Shown: positions 1-8,205 of the stretch, in pieces
Layout: each line of letters begins with the position of its first letter
How positions within the stretch are numbered: the first letter of the stretch is position 1
Assembly: GCF_019602855.1 (NCBI RefSeq)
Contig: NZ_CP080766.1
Coordinates: 248,001 to 312,000, forward strand
From: Cupriavidus pinatubonensis
GTDB lineage: Bacteria > Pseudomonadota > Gammaproteobacteria > Burkholderiales > Burkholderiaceae
Direction of reading: 5' to 3'
DNA: 64,000 nucleotides
Notes under the pieces: generated by a model
What the model saw: only the letters and a program-made list of their open reading frames with translations
Told to the model about the DNA's origin: nothing
Database searches by the model: none
Program-made: the position numbers and the translations under genes

Positions 1-112
1 TGCAGAAGTTCGAGGTGTCGCCGCCAAAGCCCTGCAGGTAGCGGGTCGGGTCGTCGGGCTGCTGGTTGAATTCCACCAGCGGCTCGCCGTAGGCCAGGAT
101 GTCGATGCTCAT
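1..112 (-). CDS. PfkB-family sugar kinase, N-terminal fragment (2-keto-3-deoxygluconate kinase-like)
   Basis: Only the first 37 codons lie in the window; the gene runs off the left edge. The ATG is at 112 and the protein begins MSIDILAYGEPLVEF, followed by the glycine-rich GFGGDTSNF stretch. That is the N-terminal substrate-binding layout of ribokinase/PfkB kinases, in particular 2-dehydro-3-deoxygluconokinase. Such enzymes phosphorylate sugars or sugar acids with ATP in the cytoplasm. It starts 12 bp after the stop of the D-amino-acid dehydratase-like gene and should be co-transcribed with it. The family call is good; the KDG substrate is an inference from the N terminus alone. Confidence 0.7.
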   Translation of the reverse strand, partial: MSIDILAYGEPLVEFNQQPDDPTRYLQGFGGDTSNFC

Positions 113-124
113 GGCGGGCTCTTC

Positions 125-1393
125 TCAGAAGAAGGTCTGGACAATGTCGATGACGCGCATGTCGCCGTCGAGCACGGGAATATGCCGCCACTTGTCGAAC
201 GTCAGGCACGGGTGCGAGATGTCGAACGCGATCATGTCGCCGACCCGGATATCGTCGCCCGCGCGGATCTGCAGGTACGCGTGCTGGTCCATCATGCCGG
301 TGACCTCCCAGTGCGCGGGCACGGCGAGCGGGGCATCGCTGCCTGGACGGTAGATTGCCGCGGGAGTCGGCATGCCTGCGTCGAACGCCGCGTCGCGCTT
401 GCCCATGCCGATGATCGCGCGCTCAGGCTCCGGCACGGACTGCACGTACGCCCACAGCTGCAACGCCGGCAGCAGGCCTTCGCGCATCTTCTGTGCTACC
501 GGGTTGCTCGCGAGGATGCGCTCCTGCGCGGCCTTGTAGATGCCAACGTCATGGGTCAGGTAGCAGCCAGGACGCAGCACGATCTCGATCGGCGTGCCAA
601 TCTCGGTGCGCGCAAACTCTTCGGCCACCACGTCGTACCACGCCGAACCGGCGCCCGACATGACCACCGGACTGCGGCCAAAACGGCCCTCTTGCGCGAT
701 CTCGCGCGTCACGGCAACCGTGCGCTGCAGGAATCGCCGGATATCGGCCTCTTCCTTCAGCACGCCTTCATAGATCTCCACGCCGGCCAGCGACAACGCG
801 TCGGGCCAGCGCGCCAGTGCCGCCAGCACGTCCGCCTGCTGCGCGGCATCGCGCACGCCGGTGCGGCCGCCCTCCACGCCTAGTTCCAGCAGCACTTGCA
901 GCTTCTGGCCACGCTCGCGAAAGTACGCGCCAAGCTGGTCCACGAGGTCCGCGGAGTCCACCAGGCTGAAGAATTCGAAGCCGGGATCGCGCAGCAGGTC
1001 CGCAATGATTTCCATATTACGGCGGCCCACGAGCTGGTTGGCCATCAGCACGCGGCGCACGCCGTGCGCGTAGGCCGCTGCCGTCTGGTGCGCCGTCGCG
1101 AGCGTAATGCCCCACGCACCCGCGCCAAGCTGGCGCGCAAACAACTTGGGCGCCATGGTCGTCTTGCCATGCGGCGCAAGCTGCACACCGTACTCGCCCA
1201 TAAAGCGGTTCATCCATTCCAGGTTATGCGCCAGACGGTCTTCATAAAGCACTGCGGCCGGCAAGCTGAGTTCTTCGCGCAGCAGGTTCCAGCCCGTCTG
1301 GCCAGCATTTTCGGGGGCAATCGGCGCCTCCAGTCGGCCCAGCGCCTTGTTGAGCGGATCGATCGTGCCGGCTTGGTACTTTATTTCACGCAT
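125..1393 (-). CDS. D-serine/D-threonine dehydratase-like PLP enzyme (amino acid deaminase, D-threonine aldolase fold)
   Basis: This 422-residue protein has the alanine-racemase-like PLP barrel followed by the D-serine dehydratase-like C-terminal domain. The PLP lysine is expected in PHGKTTMAPKL (K77). The C-terminal SHPC motif supplies the His-x-Cys zinc ligands typical of eukaryotic-type D-serine dehydratase and D-threonine aldolase. The likely reaction is PLP- and zinc-dependent deamination or aldol cleavage of a D-hydroxy amino acid in the cytoplasm. ATG 1393 was chosen because AGGG at 1405-1408 precedes it; ATG 1402 and GTG 1405 are in frame but lie too close to that sequence. It is divergent from the RpiR gene and leads into the sugar kinase. 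Dehydratase and aldolase cannot be separated from sequence alone. Confidence 0.82.
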   Translation of the reverse strand: MREIKYQAGTIDPLNKALGRLEAPIAPENAGQTGWNLLREELSLPAAVLYEDRLAHNLEWMNRFMGEYGVQLAPHGKTTMAPKLFARQLGAGAWGITLATAHQTAAAYAHGVRRVLMANQLVGRRNMEIIADLLRDPGFEFFSLVDSADLVDQLGAYFRERGQKLQVLLELGVEGGRTGVRDAAQQADVLAALARWPDALSLAGVEIYEGVLKEEADIRRFLQRTVAVTREIAQEGRFGRSPVVMSGAGSAWYDVVAEEFARTEIGTPIEIVLRPGCYLTHDVGIYKAAQERILASNPVAQKMREGLLPALQLWAYVQSVPEPERAIIGMGKRDAAFDAGMPTPAAIYRPGSDAPLAVPAHWEVTGMMDQHAYLQIRAGDDIRVGDMIAFDISHPCLTFDKWRHIPVLDGDMRVIDIVQTFF

Positions 1394-1420
1394 GCCTGTC
1401 ATCACCCTGAAAAAATCTGA

Positions 1421-1456
1421 TTGACGTAATGATATCCCTGAAATTACGATATTTCA
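1421..1456 (+). promoter_or_regulatory. Candidate rpiR-operon promoter with inverted repeat over the -10
   Basis: A -35-like TTGACG (1421-1426) and a -10-like TACGAT (1445-1450) are spaced by 18 bp. The -10 is exactly the centre of a perfect inverted repeat TGAAAT-N6-ATTTCA (1439-1456). The element lies in the 195-bp gap between the divergent dehydratase and RpiR genes. This is the layout expected of an operator where a bound regulator occludes the promoter. The regulator is inferred to be the adjacent RpiR protein. Confidence 0.5.
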
Positions 1457-1588
1457 TCCTTTGTTATAAAGTAACACGCCGATCCACCGAGCGACAACCG
1501 GATGCGATCAGCGCCCCGCTGCGGCAACGCGACAGGGCCGGCATTACCAGTTATAGCCCTTCGCCAGCCCACGGACCCTCCCTCAGCC

Positions 1589-2509
1589 ATGACCGCGCCT
1601 TTCGATATCCTGACCCGCATCGCCGAGCGCGGCCCCGCGTTGCGCCTGGCCGAGCAGAAAGTGGCGCAGGTGGTACTGGAAGACCTGGCCGGCGCAGCAG
1701 CAGCCAGCATCAATGAACTGGCGCGCAAGGCCGGCGTGAGCGAAGCGAGCGTGACGCGCTTTGCCAAGGCCATCGGCTGCCGCGACGTGCGCGACCTCAA
1801 GCTGCGGTTAGCGCAAGCGACTGCGGTTGGCATGCGCTTCCTTGACCCCGATGGCGTGCCGGCACCCGCCGATGCCCCCGCCACCGTGGCGGACCGCATC
1901 CATGCCGACGTGCTCACCGCGCTCGAGGTCAATCGCAAGCTCATCGACACCGACCGCATGGAACAGGCTGCGCGCCTGTTGCTCGGCGCACGCATGGTCT
2001 ACGCTTTTGGCATGGGCGGCGGCTCGTCGATCATGGCCGACGAAGCGCGCCACCGCCTGGCGCGTCTGGGGCAACCCGTGGCCAGCTACCAGGACGGGCT
2101 GCTGCAGAAGATGGTGGCCGCGACGCTCAGCCGCGACGACGTGGTGCTCGCGTTTTCGGCCAGCGGCAGCGTGCCGGAGATGCTGGCGAGCTGCGATATC
2201 GCGCGCGAATACGGCGCGAAGCTGGTGGCCGTGACCGCGCTCGGTTCGCCGCTGGCTGCGCGTGCCGACGTGCTGCTGCCGGTGCGCACGCTCGAGACCG
2301 ACTTCATTTTCAAGCCGTCGGCCTCGCGCTACGCGATGCTGCTGGTGCTCGATGTCCTGGCCACGCAATGCGCGCTGCTGCAGCAGGACCAGAGCAAGGA
2401 ACGGCTGCGCCGCCTGAAATATGTGCTCGACGCCCACCGCGGTCCCGCTGGTGAGCGCGGCCCGGACAGCGGCGCCGGCCCGGACGGCCGCCAGCCGCTG
2501 GGAGACTGA
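1589..2509 (+). CDS. MurR/RpiR-family transcriptional regulator
   Basis: The 306-residue protein has an N-terminal HTH_6 domain (about residues 5-80, with recognition region around ARKAGVSEASVTRFAKAIG) and a C-terminal SIS sugar-isomerase domain (about 125-265) containing the phosphosugar-loop motif FSASGSVPE. RpiR proteins bind sugar phosphates or related metabolites and control adjacent catabolic genes. The start at 1589 begins the HTH cleanly; an in-frame ATG 87 bp upstream would add an unrelated proline-rich leader. The gene ends 3 bp before the D-aminoacylase start, so it is the first gene of rpiR-dan-ridA-gntP. It probably regulates both arms of the divergent locus. Confidence 0.88.
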   Translation: MTAPFDILTRIAERGPALRLAEQKVAQVVLEDLAGAAAASINELARKAGVSEASVTRFAKAIGCRDVRDLKLRLAQATAVGMRFLDPDGVPAPADAPATVADRIHADVLTALEVNRKLIDTDRMEQAARLLLGARMVYAFGMGGGSSIMADEARHRLARLGQPVASYQDGLLQKMVAATLSRDDVVLAFSASGSVPEMLASCDIAREYGAKLVAVTALGSPLAARADVLLPVRTLETDFIFKPSASRYAMLLVLDVLATQCALLQQDQSKERLRRLKYVLDAHRGPAGERGPDSGAGPDGRQPLGD

Positions 2510-2512
2510 CCT

Positions 2513-3976
2513 ATGCCACACCTGTTTGATACCCTGATCCGCTGCGTCATGCTGATCGACGGCTCGGGCGCCGCGGCGCGCATGGCCGACGTGGCGCTGC
2601 GCGATGGCCGCATCGCATCCATCGACGACGCCGGCGCCATCGACGCCGACTCCGCCGCGCACGTGGTCGAAGGCCACGGGCTGGTGCTCTCCCCCGGCTT
2701 CATCGACGTGCACACGCACGACGACACCAACGTGGTCCGCCAGCCAGAGATGACGCCCAAGCTGTCGCAGGGCGTGACTACGGTGATCGTCGGCAACTGC
2801 GGCATCAGCGCCGCGCCAGTGGTGCTCTCAGGCGATCCGCCCGATCCGATGAACCTGCTCGGGCATGCGGATGCGTTCCGCTACCCGGATTTCCGCTCCT
2901 ACGTTCAAGCCGTCGACGCTGCCCAGCCATCCGTCAACGTCGCGGCACTCGTGGGACATACCGCACTGCGCAGCAACCACATGGACCGGTTCGACCGCGC
3001 CGCCACGCCGGCCGAAATCGCCGCCATGCGCGCGCAGCTCGAAGAGGCGCTGCAGCACGGCGCGCTGGGCCTGTCCACCGGGCTGGCCTACGCGAATGCG
3101 TTCAGCGCGCCGACGGAGGAAGTGCTGGCGCTGGCCGAGCCCCTCGCGCATGCGGGCGCGCTCTACGCCACGCACCTGCGCAGCGAATTTGCGGAGATCC
3201 TCGACGCGATGGACGAGGCCTTCCGCATCGGCCGCCATGCGCGCGTGCCGGTCGTGATCTCGCACCTGAAATGCGCCGGCGTCCCCAACTGGGGCCGCAG
3301 CACCGAAGTGCTTGACGCGCTCGACGCCGCGCAGCGCTGGCAACCGGTCGGCTGCGACTGCTACCCGTACACCGCGAGTTCCTCCACGCTGGACCTCAAG
3401 CAGGTCACCAGCGACTTCGACATCATGGTGACGTGGTCCGAAGGCGCGCCCGAGATGGGCGGCCGCCTGTTGGCCGAAATCGCCGCCGAATGGCAGGTCG
3501 ACCTGCACGAGGCCGCCCGGCGGCTGATGCCGGCCGGCGCCGTGTACCACTGCATGGAAGACGCCGACGTCGACCGCATTCTGAGCCACCCCGCCACCGT
3601 GGTCGGCTCCGACGGCCTGCCCAACGACCCGCTGCCGCACCCGCGCCTGTGGGGCGCGTTCCCGCGCGTGCTCGGCCACTATGCGCGCGACCGTGAGCTG
3701 TTCCCGCTCGCCGTGGCCGTCAACAAGATGACCGGCATGTCGGCCGAGCGCTTCGGCCTGACCGAGCGCGGCTTCGTGCGCGAAGGCTATTGGGCCGACC
3801 TGGTGCTGTTCGATGCCAACACCATTCGTGACGCGGCCAGCTTCACCGATCCGATGCAACCGGCCGAAGGTATTGCCGCGGTCTGGGTCAACGGCGAGCT
3901 GTCGTGGCAGCAGCGACAGCCCACCGGCGTGCGCGCCGGCCGGTTCCTGCCGCGCGGCGCCCAGCCCGCGGCGTGA
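2513..3976 (+). CDS. N-acyl-D-amino-acid deacylase (D-aminoacylase)
   Basis: This 487-residue amidohydrolase hydrolyses N-acyl-D-amino acids to the free D-amino acid and a fatty or acetic acid. The metal site is visible: H66-x-H68 in GFIDVHTHDD, the cysteine ligand in VGNCGIS near residue 97, later histidines in ATHLRSE and ISHLKCAG, and the catalytic aspartate in VGSDGLP. The length matches characterised D-aminoacylases. GGAG at 2501-2504 is its ribosome-binding site. It follows rpiR by 3 bp and feeds D-amino acids to the divergently encoded PLP enzyme. Confidence 0.9.
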   Translation: MPHLFDTLIRCVMLIDGSGAAARMADVALRDGRIASIDDAGAIDADSAAHVVEGHGLVLSPGFIDVHTHDDTNVVRQPEMTPKLSQGVTTVIVGNCGISAAPVVLSGDPPDPMNLLGHADAFRYPDFRSYVQAVDAAQPSVNVAALVGHTALRSNHMDRFDRAATPAEIAAMRAQLEEALQHGALGLSTGLAYANAFSAPTEEVLALAEPLAHAGALYATHLRSEFAEILDAMDEAFRIGRHARVPVVISHLKCAGVPNWGRSTEVLDALDAAQRWQPVGCDCYPYTASSSTLDLKQVTSDFDIMVTWSEGAPEMGGRLLAEIAAEWQVDLHEAARRLMPAGAVYHCMEDADVDRILSHPATVVGSDGLPNDPLPHPRLWGAFPRVLGHYARDRELFPLAVAVNKMTGMSAERFGLTERGFVREGYWADLVLFDANTIRDAASFTDPMQPAEGIAAVWVNGELSWQQRQPTGVRAGRFLPRGAQPAA

Positions 3977-4016
3977 CTTCTCTCTCTTCTTGTTTCACCC
4001 GATTTCAGGAGCATTT

Positions 4017-4409
4017 ATGGATATCAAACGATTCGGCGTAGAAGGCGGCACCGGCCAGGGCGGCCAGCACATGCCGTTTGCCCGCGCAGTGGCCGCAGAC
4101 GGCTGGCTCTACGTGTCCGGCCAGGTGCCGATGGTCAATGGCGAACTGGTCGACGGCGGCATCGTGCCGCAAACGCACCAGGCCATCAAAAACGTGCTGG
4201 CCATCCTGGCCGAAGCCGGCTACGGCCCCGAGCACGTGGTGCGTTGCGGGGTCTGGCTGGACGACGCGCGCGACTTTGCCTCGTTCAACAAGATCTTCAA
4301 GGAATACTTCGGCGCCAACCCGCCAGCCCGCGCCTGCGTGCAGTCCAGCATGGTGGTGGACTGCAAGGTCGAAGTGGACTGCATCGCGTACAAGAAGCCG
4401 GCAGCGTGA
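4017..4409 (+). CDS. RidA family (YjgF/YER057c) enamine/imine deaminase
   Basis: The 130-residue protein has the normal RidA length and its C-terminal signature region PPARACVQ, with the arginine that binds the substrate carboxylate. RidA proteins hydrolyse the reactive 2-aminoacrylate or related enamine released by PLP-dependent dehydratases. The start is ATG 4017, five bases after AGGAG (4007-4011); an upstream in-frame ATG lies inside the deacylase gene and is rejected. Its presence supports the dehydratase, rather than aldolase, reading of the divergent PLP enzyme. It sits 40 bp after the deacylase. Confidence 0.92.
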   Translation: MDIKRFGVEGGTGQGGQHMPFARAVAADGWLYVSGQVPMVNGELVDGGIVPQTHQAIKNVLAILAEAGYGPEHVVRCGVWLDDARDFASFNKIFKEYFGANPPARACVQSSMVVDCKVEVDCIAYKKPAA

Positions 4410-4467
4410 GCCAGTTGCCTGCTGATTGCCTTATTGCCTGACTGTCTGACTGTCTGATTGCGCTTTC

Positions 4468-4488
4468 CCCGCCCGCGACCCGGGCGGG
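4468..4488. repeat. GC-rich inverted repeat between ridA and gntP
   Basis: CCCGCCCG (4468-4475) pairs perfectly with CGGGCGGG (4481-4488) around a five-base loop. There is no following T run, so it is a stem-loop rather than a classical intrinsic terminator. The preceding bases carry short CTGACTGT direct repeats. Confidence 0.5.
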
Positions 4489-4511
4489 ACATGAACTGAA
4501 CTACAAACATT

Positions 4512-4534
4512 GCCGCCACAAGCGGCCTTTTTTT
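4512..4534 (+). terminator. Short intrinsic-terminator-like hairpin just before gntP
   Basis: GCCGC (4512-4516) and GCGGC (4522-4526) form a 5-bp stem with a CACAA loop, followed by C and seven T residues (4528-4534). The T run ends 17 bp before the gntP start codon and 6 bp before its AAGGAG ribosome-binding site. It could lower readthrough from ridA into the permease gene, or be a weak attenuator. Confidence 0.5.
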
Positions 4535-4551
4535 CCACTCAAGGAGACAAC

Positions 4552-5913
4552 ATGGGTGCCGTCACCGGAACCACACTGTTGGTGTACGCGCTGATCGCCG
4601 TGATCGCCCTGGTCATACTGATCGCGCGCTTCAAGCTCAACCCCTTCATCACCCTGGTCGTCGTCTCTGTGCTGCTCGGCTTCGCCGTGGGCATGCCCAT
4701 GGGCGACATCATCAAGTCGTTCGAAGCCGGCGTAGGCGGCACGCTCGGGCATATTGCCCTGGTGGTGGGCCTCGGCACCATGCTCGGCAAGATGATGGCG
4801 GAATCGGGCGGCGCCGAGCGCATCGCCCGCACGCTGATCGATTTCTTCGGCGAGAAGAACGTGCACTGGGCCATGGTGACCATCGCCTTCATCGTCGGCC
4901 TGCCGGTCTTCTTTGAAGTCGGCTTCGTGCTGCTGGTGCCGATCGCCTTCAACGTGGCCAAGCGCACCGGCACGTCGATGGTGCTGGTCGGCATTCCGAT
5001 GGTGGCGGGCCTGTCCGTCGTGCATGGCCTGATTCCCCCGCACCCGGCAGCGCTGCTCGCGGTCACCGCCTATGGCGCCGACATCGGCCGCACCATCATG
5101 TACGCGCTGATCGTCGGCATTCCGACCGCGGCCATTGCCGGCCCGCTGTTCGCGAAACTGATGGACCGCTACGTCAAGCTGCCCGATGTCAACCCGCTGG
5201 CCGCGCAGTTCACCGAGGAAGACGAGAAGGTCAAGGAATCGCACGACCTGCCGGGCTTCGGCATCACGGTGTTCACGATCCTGCTGCCGGTGCTGCTGAT
5301 GCTGATCGGCAGCTGGGCCGACCTGTTCACGACGCCCAAGACCTTTGCCAACGACTTCCTCAAGCTGATCGGCAACTCGGTCATGGCGCTGCTGATCGCC
5401 GCGCTGGTCAGCTTCTACACCTTTGGCAAAGCGCGCGGCTTCAATCGCGACGCGATCCTGAAGTTCACCAACGAGTGCGTGGCGCCTACAGCCATCATCA
5501 CGCTCGTGGTCGGCGCCGGCGGCGGCTTTGGCCGCATCCTGCGCGATTCCGGCATTTCCAACGCCATCGTCGACGTTGCCACGAACGCGCACGTGTCCGT
5601 GTTGGTGCTCGGCTGGCTGGTTGCAGTAATGATCCGCATCGCGACCGGCTCCGCCACCGTGGCCATGACCACGGCCGCCGGCATCGTCGCACCGATCGCG
5701 GCCAGCGTGCCGGGGACGCGCCCCGAACTGCTGGTGCTGACCACCGGCGCGGGCTCGCTGATCTTGTCGCACGTGAATGACGGCGGCTTCTGGCTGGTCA
5801 AGGAGTACTTCAACATGACCGTGACCCAGACCTTCAAGACCTGGTCGGTCTGCGAAACCCTCATCTCGGTGGTAGCGCTGCTGCTCACGCTGGCACTGGC
5901 CACTGTCGTCTGA
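4552..5913 (+). CDS. GntP-family permease (gluconate/D-serine type)
   Basis: A 453-residue, highly hydrophobic protein beginning MGAVTGTTLLVYALIAVIAL, with about twelve or more membrane spans and a mid-protein hydrophilic loop. GntP proteins are inner-membrane proton symporters; members carry gluconate, fructuronate or D-serine (DsdX). In this locus D-serine or another D-amino acid fits the deacylase and dehydratase, but the adjacent sugar kinase leaves a sugar acid possible. ATG 4552 follows AAGGAG. It is the last gene of the rpiR operon. Confidence 0.87.
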   Translation: MGAVTGTTLLVYALIAVIALVILIARFKLNPFITLVVVSVLLGFAVGMPMGDIIKSFEAGVGGTLGHIALVVGLGTMLGKMMAESGGAERIARTLIDFFGEKNVHWAMVTIAFIVGLPVFFEVGFVLLVPIAFNVAKRTGTSMVLVGIPMVAGLSVVHGLIPPHPAALLAVTAYGADIGRTIMYALIVGIPTAAIAGPLFAKLMDRYVKLPDVNPLAAQFTEEDEKVKESHDLPGFGITVFTILLPVLLMLIGSWADLFTTPKTFANDFLKLIGNSVMALLIAALVSFYTFGKARGFNRDAILKFTNECVAPTAIITLVVGAGGGFGRILRDSGISNAIVDVATNAHVSVLVLGWLVAVMIRIATGSATVAMTTAAGIVAPIAASVPGTRPELLVLTTGAGSLILSHVNDGGFWLVKEYFNMTVTQTFKTWSVCETLISVVALLLTLALATVV

Positions 5914-6034
5914 CCTGCGCTGAGCCGGCCAGGGCCCCCGTGTCAATCGGGATTGCCTTGGCCCGGGCACCCTCCTACACTCCCTCCTCGATGCGGCCGC
6001 AAGTGCCGCACAGGTCCTATCGAGGAGATAATCC

Positions 6035-7210
6035 ATGACCTTCACGCTGTTGCAGCGCGCCATCGTTGCCTGCGGCGCCCTTGCCCTGTTGTCGGCCGCG
6101 GCACACGCCGCCGATCCCATCAAGATAGGCCTGATCGCCCCGTTCTCCGGCAGCTTCGCCGATTACGGCAAGCAGATGGAAGCCGGCGTCAAGGCTTACC
6201 AGTCGCTGCATGGCGACACCGTGGCCGGGCGCAAGGTGCAGGTCATCATGAAGGACACCACGGGCCCGGTACCGGATGTGGCCAAGCGTCTCGCGCAGGA
6301 GCTGGTGGTACGCGACAAGGTCGACATCCTGGCGGGCTTCGGCCTGACGCCGGAAGCGCTCGCCGTTGCCCCGGTCGCCGAGCAGGCGAAGAAAGCGATG
6401 GTGATCTTCAATGCCGCTTCGTCGGTCATCACCACCAAGTCGAACTACATTGCGCGCGTGTCGATGACGCTGCCGCAGATTTCGGCACCCATGGCCACTT
6501 GGGCCGTGAAAAACAATGTGCGCAAGGTGGTCACGCTGGTGGCCGACTACGCGCCCGGCATCGATGCCGAGACCGCGTTCAAGACCAACTTCATCGGCGG
6601 CGGCGGGCAAATCATCGAATCGATCCGCGTGCCGCTGCGCAACCCGGAGTTCGCACCGTTCATCCAGCGCATCAAGGACGCCAAGCCTGAGGCCGTGTTC
6701 CTGTTCCTGCCGGCCGGCGAACAGGGCGTCGCCTTCATGAAGGGCTTCCGCGAGCGCGGGCTGGCCGAGGCCGGCATCCGCGTGATCGCCACGGGTGACC
6801 TGACCGACGACCACGTGCTGCCCGCCATGGGCGATTCGACGCTGGGCGTGATCACGTCGTTCCACTACTCGATGGCGCACGATTCGCGTGAGAACAAGGC
6901 CTTCCTGAGCGCCTATTCCGCAGCCAACCCCGGTGCCGGCCGCCCGAACTTCATGACGGTAGCCGCCTATGACGGCATGGCCGCCATCTACGAAGCGCTG
7001 AAGAAGACCAATGGCGCCACCGATGGCGACAAGATCATCGGCGCGCTCAAGGGCATGAAGATCATGAGCCCGCGCGGGCCGATCATGATCGATCCGGCCA
7101 CGCGCGACGTCATCCAGACCGTCTACATCCGCAAGGTGGAAAAACGCGGCAGCGAACTCTACAACATCGAGTTCGACAAGTTCGCCGACGTGAAGGATTC
7201 CGGCAAGTAA
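6035..7210 (+). CDS. Branched-chain-amino-acid-type ABC transporter substrate-binding protein (LivK family)
   Basis: The 391-residue protein has a signal peptide ending near AAAHAADP and then the type I periplasmic binding fold typical of LivK (IKIGLIAPFSGSFADYGKQM). It would bind a small ligand in the periplasm and deliver it to a LivHM permease. A GAGGAG ribosome-binding site precedes ATG 6035. It stands alone: neither neighbour encodes a permease or ATPase. The nearest Liv permease set, at 13284-16645, lacks a binding protein, so the two could work together. The ligand is unknown. Confidence 0.87.
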   Translation: MTFTLLQRAIVACGALALLSAAAHAADPIKIGLIAPFSGSFADYGKQMEAGVKAYQSLHGDTVAGRKVQVIMKDTTGPVPDVAKRLAQELVVRDKVDILAGFGLTPEALAVAPVAEQAKKAMVIFNAASSVITTKSNYIARVSMTLPQISAPMATWAVKNNVRKVVTLVADYAPGIDAETAFKTNFIGGGGQIIESIRVPLRNPEFAPFIQRIKDAKPEAVFLFLPAGEQGVAFMKGFRERGLAEAGIRVIATGDLTDDHVLPAMGDSTLGVITSFHYSMAHDSRENKAFLSAYSAANPGAGRPNFMTVAAYDGMAAIYEALKKTNGATDGDKIIGALKGMKIMSPRGPIMIDPATRDVIQTVYIRKVEKRGSELYNIEFDKFADVKDSGK

Positions 7211-7244
7211 GCCGCTCGCCGCCCCGTTTCCGGACTGGCACCGC

Positions 7245-8201
7245 TCACGGTACCCACCAGTAGCGCGTGAGATGGAAGAACACCGGGGCGGCGAAGACCA
7301 CCGAATCGAGCCGATCCAGCATGCCGCCATGGCCCTGGATCATGTGGCCCCAGTCCTTGATGCCGCGGTCGCGCTTGATCGCCGACATCACCAGCCCACC
7401 GAAAAAGCCCATCAGCGCGATGACGAGCGCGATCGCCCCGGCCATCCACGGTGAGCCGTAAGGCGTGATCCACCACAGCGAAGCGCCGAGCGCCGTCGCG
7501 CTCGCCACGCCGCCGACGAAGCCTTCCACCGTCTTGGACGGCGACAGCAACGGCGCGATCTTGCGTTTGCCGAACAACTTGCCCCACACGTACTGCAACA
7601 CATCGCTGCCCTGCACGACGATTACCAGGAAGGCGATCAGCAGCAGGTTGCGGTCCTCATAGCCGGGAATCGGCAGGGTCAGCAGCGCCGGCACGTGCGA
7701 GATGCAGAACACGCAGATCATCACCGCCCACTGCACGCCCGCACACCGCTCAAGGAAGCGTGTGGTTTCCGATGACAGCGCGGACAGGATCGGCAGGATC
7801 AGGAATGCATAGACCGGGATGAAGATCGAAAAGAGCCCATACCAGCCGATATAGACCAGGATGTACTGACACGGCAGGAAGACGAAGAACGCGGCGACCA
7901 TCGCGCGATGGTCGCCGCGGCGGGTCGTGGTGATCGTGATGAACTCACGCAGCGCGTAGAACGACAGCAGGCCGAACAGCACGATGATCGCGGTACGCCC
8001 CATCGCGAACGCAATGCCGAGGACGGCCACCATCCACCACCAAGCCGATACCCGCGCGGCCAGGTTGTCGATCACTGCGTGCGGCGCGCCGCCCGCCACG
8101 CGCCAGCGCAGCAGCGCGGTCATCAGCGATGACAGCAACAGCACGCACAGTACCCCGCCGAACAGCACGCGGGTGTCGTGGATTGCCTGAATACTCGACA
8201 T
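7245..8201 (-). CDS. ynbB: Phosphatidate cytidylyltransferase homologue (YnbB-like CdsA)
   Basis: A 318-residue polytopic membrane protein with the CDP-diacylglycerol synthase signature near its C terminus (SAIKRDRGIKDWGHMIQGHG). Such enzymes make CDP-diacylglycerol from phosphatidic acid and CTP in the inner membrane. ATG 8201 follows GGAGTG; an in-frame upstream start would run into plsC. It is the last gene of the operon, 4 bp after plsC, so it receives phosphatidate from that enzyme and should feed the CDP-alcohol phosphotransferase at the operon head. It matches E. coli YnbB by context and is probably not the cell's main CdsA. Confidence 0.87.
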   Translation of the reverse strand: MSSIQAIHDTRVLFGGVLCVLLLSSLMTALLRWRVAGGAPHAVIDNLAARVSAWWWMVAVLGIAFAMGRTAIIVLFGLLSFYALREFITITTTRRGDHRAMVAAFFVFLPCQYILVYIGWYGLFSIFIPVYAFLILPILSALSSETTRFLERCAGVQWAVMICVFCISHVPALLTLPIPGYEDRNLLLIAFLVIVVQGSDVLQYVWGKLFGKRKIAPLLSPSKTVEGFVGGVASATALGASLWWITPYGSPWMAGAIALVIALMGFFGGLVMSAIKRDRGIKDWGHMIQGHGGMLDRLDSVVFAAPVFFHLTRYWWVP

Positions 8202-8205
8202 GGTT

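Noticed and set aside
4501-6123. A 540-codon open frame on the minus strand opposite gntP
   Set aside because: Its product is His/Asp/Gln/Arg-rich with no fold or start context, as expected of an antisense reading of a GC-rich membrane-protein gene. The plus-strand permease explains the region.
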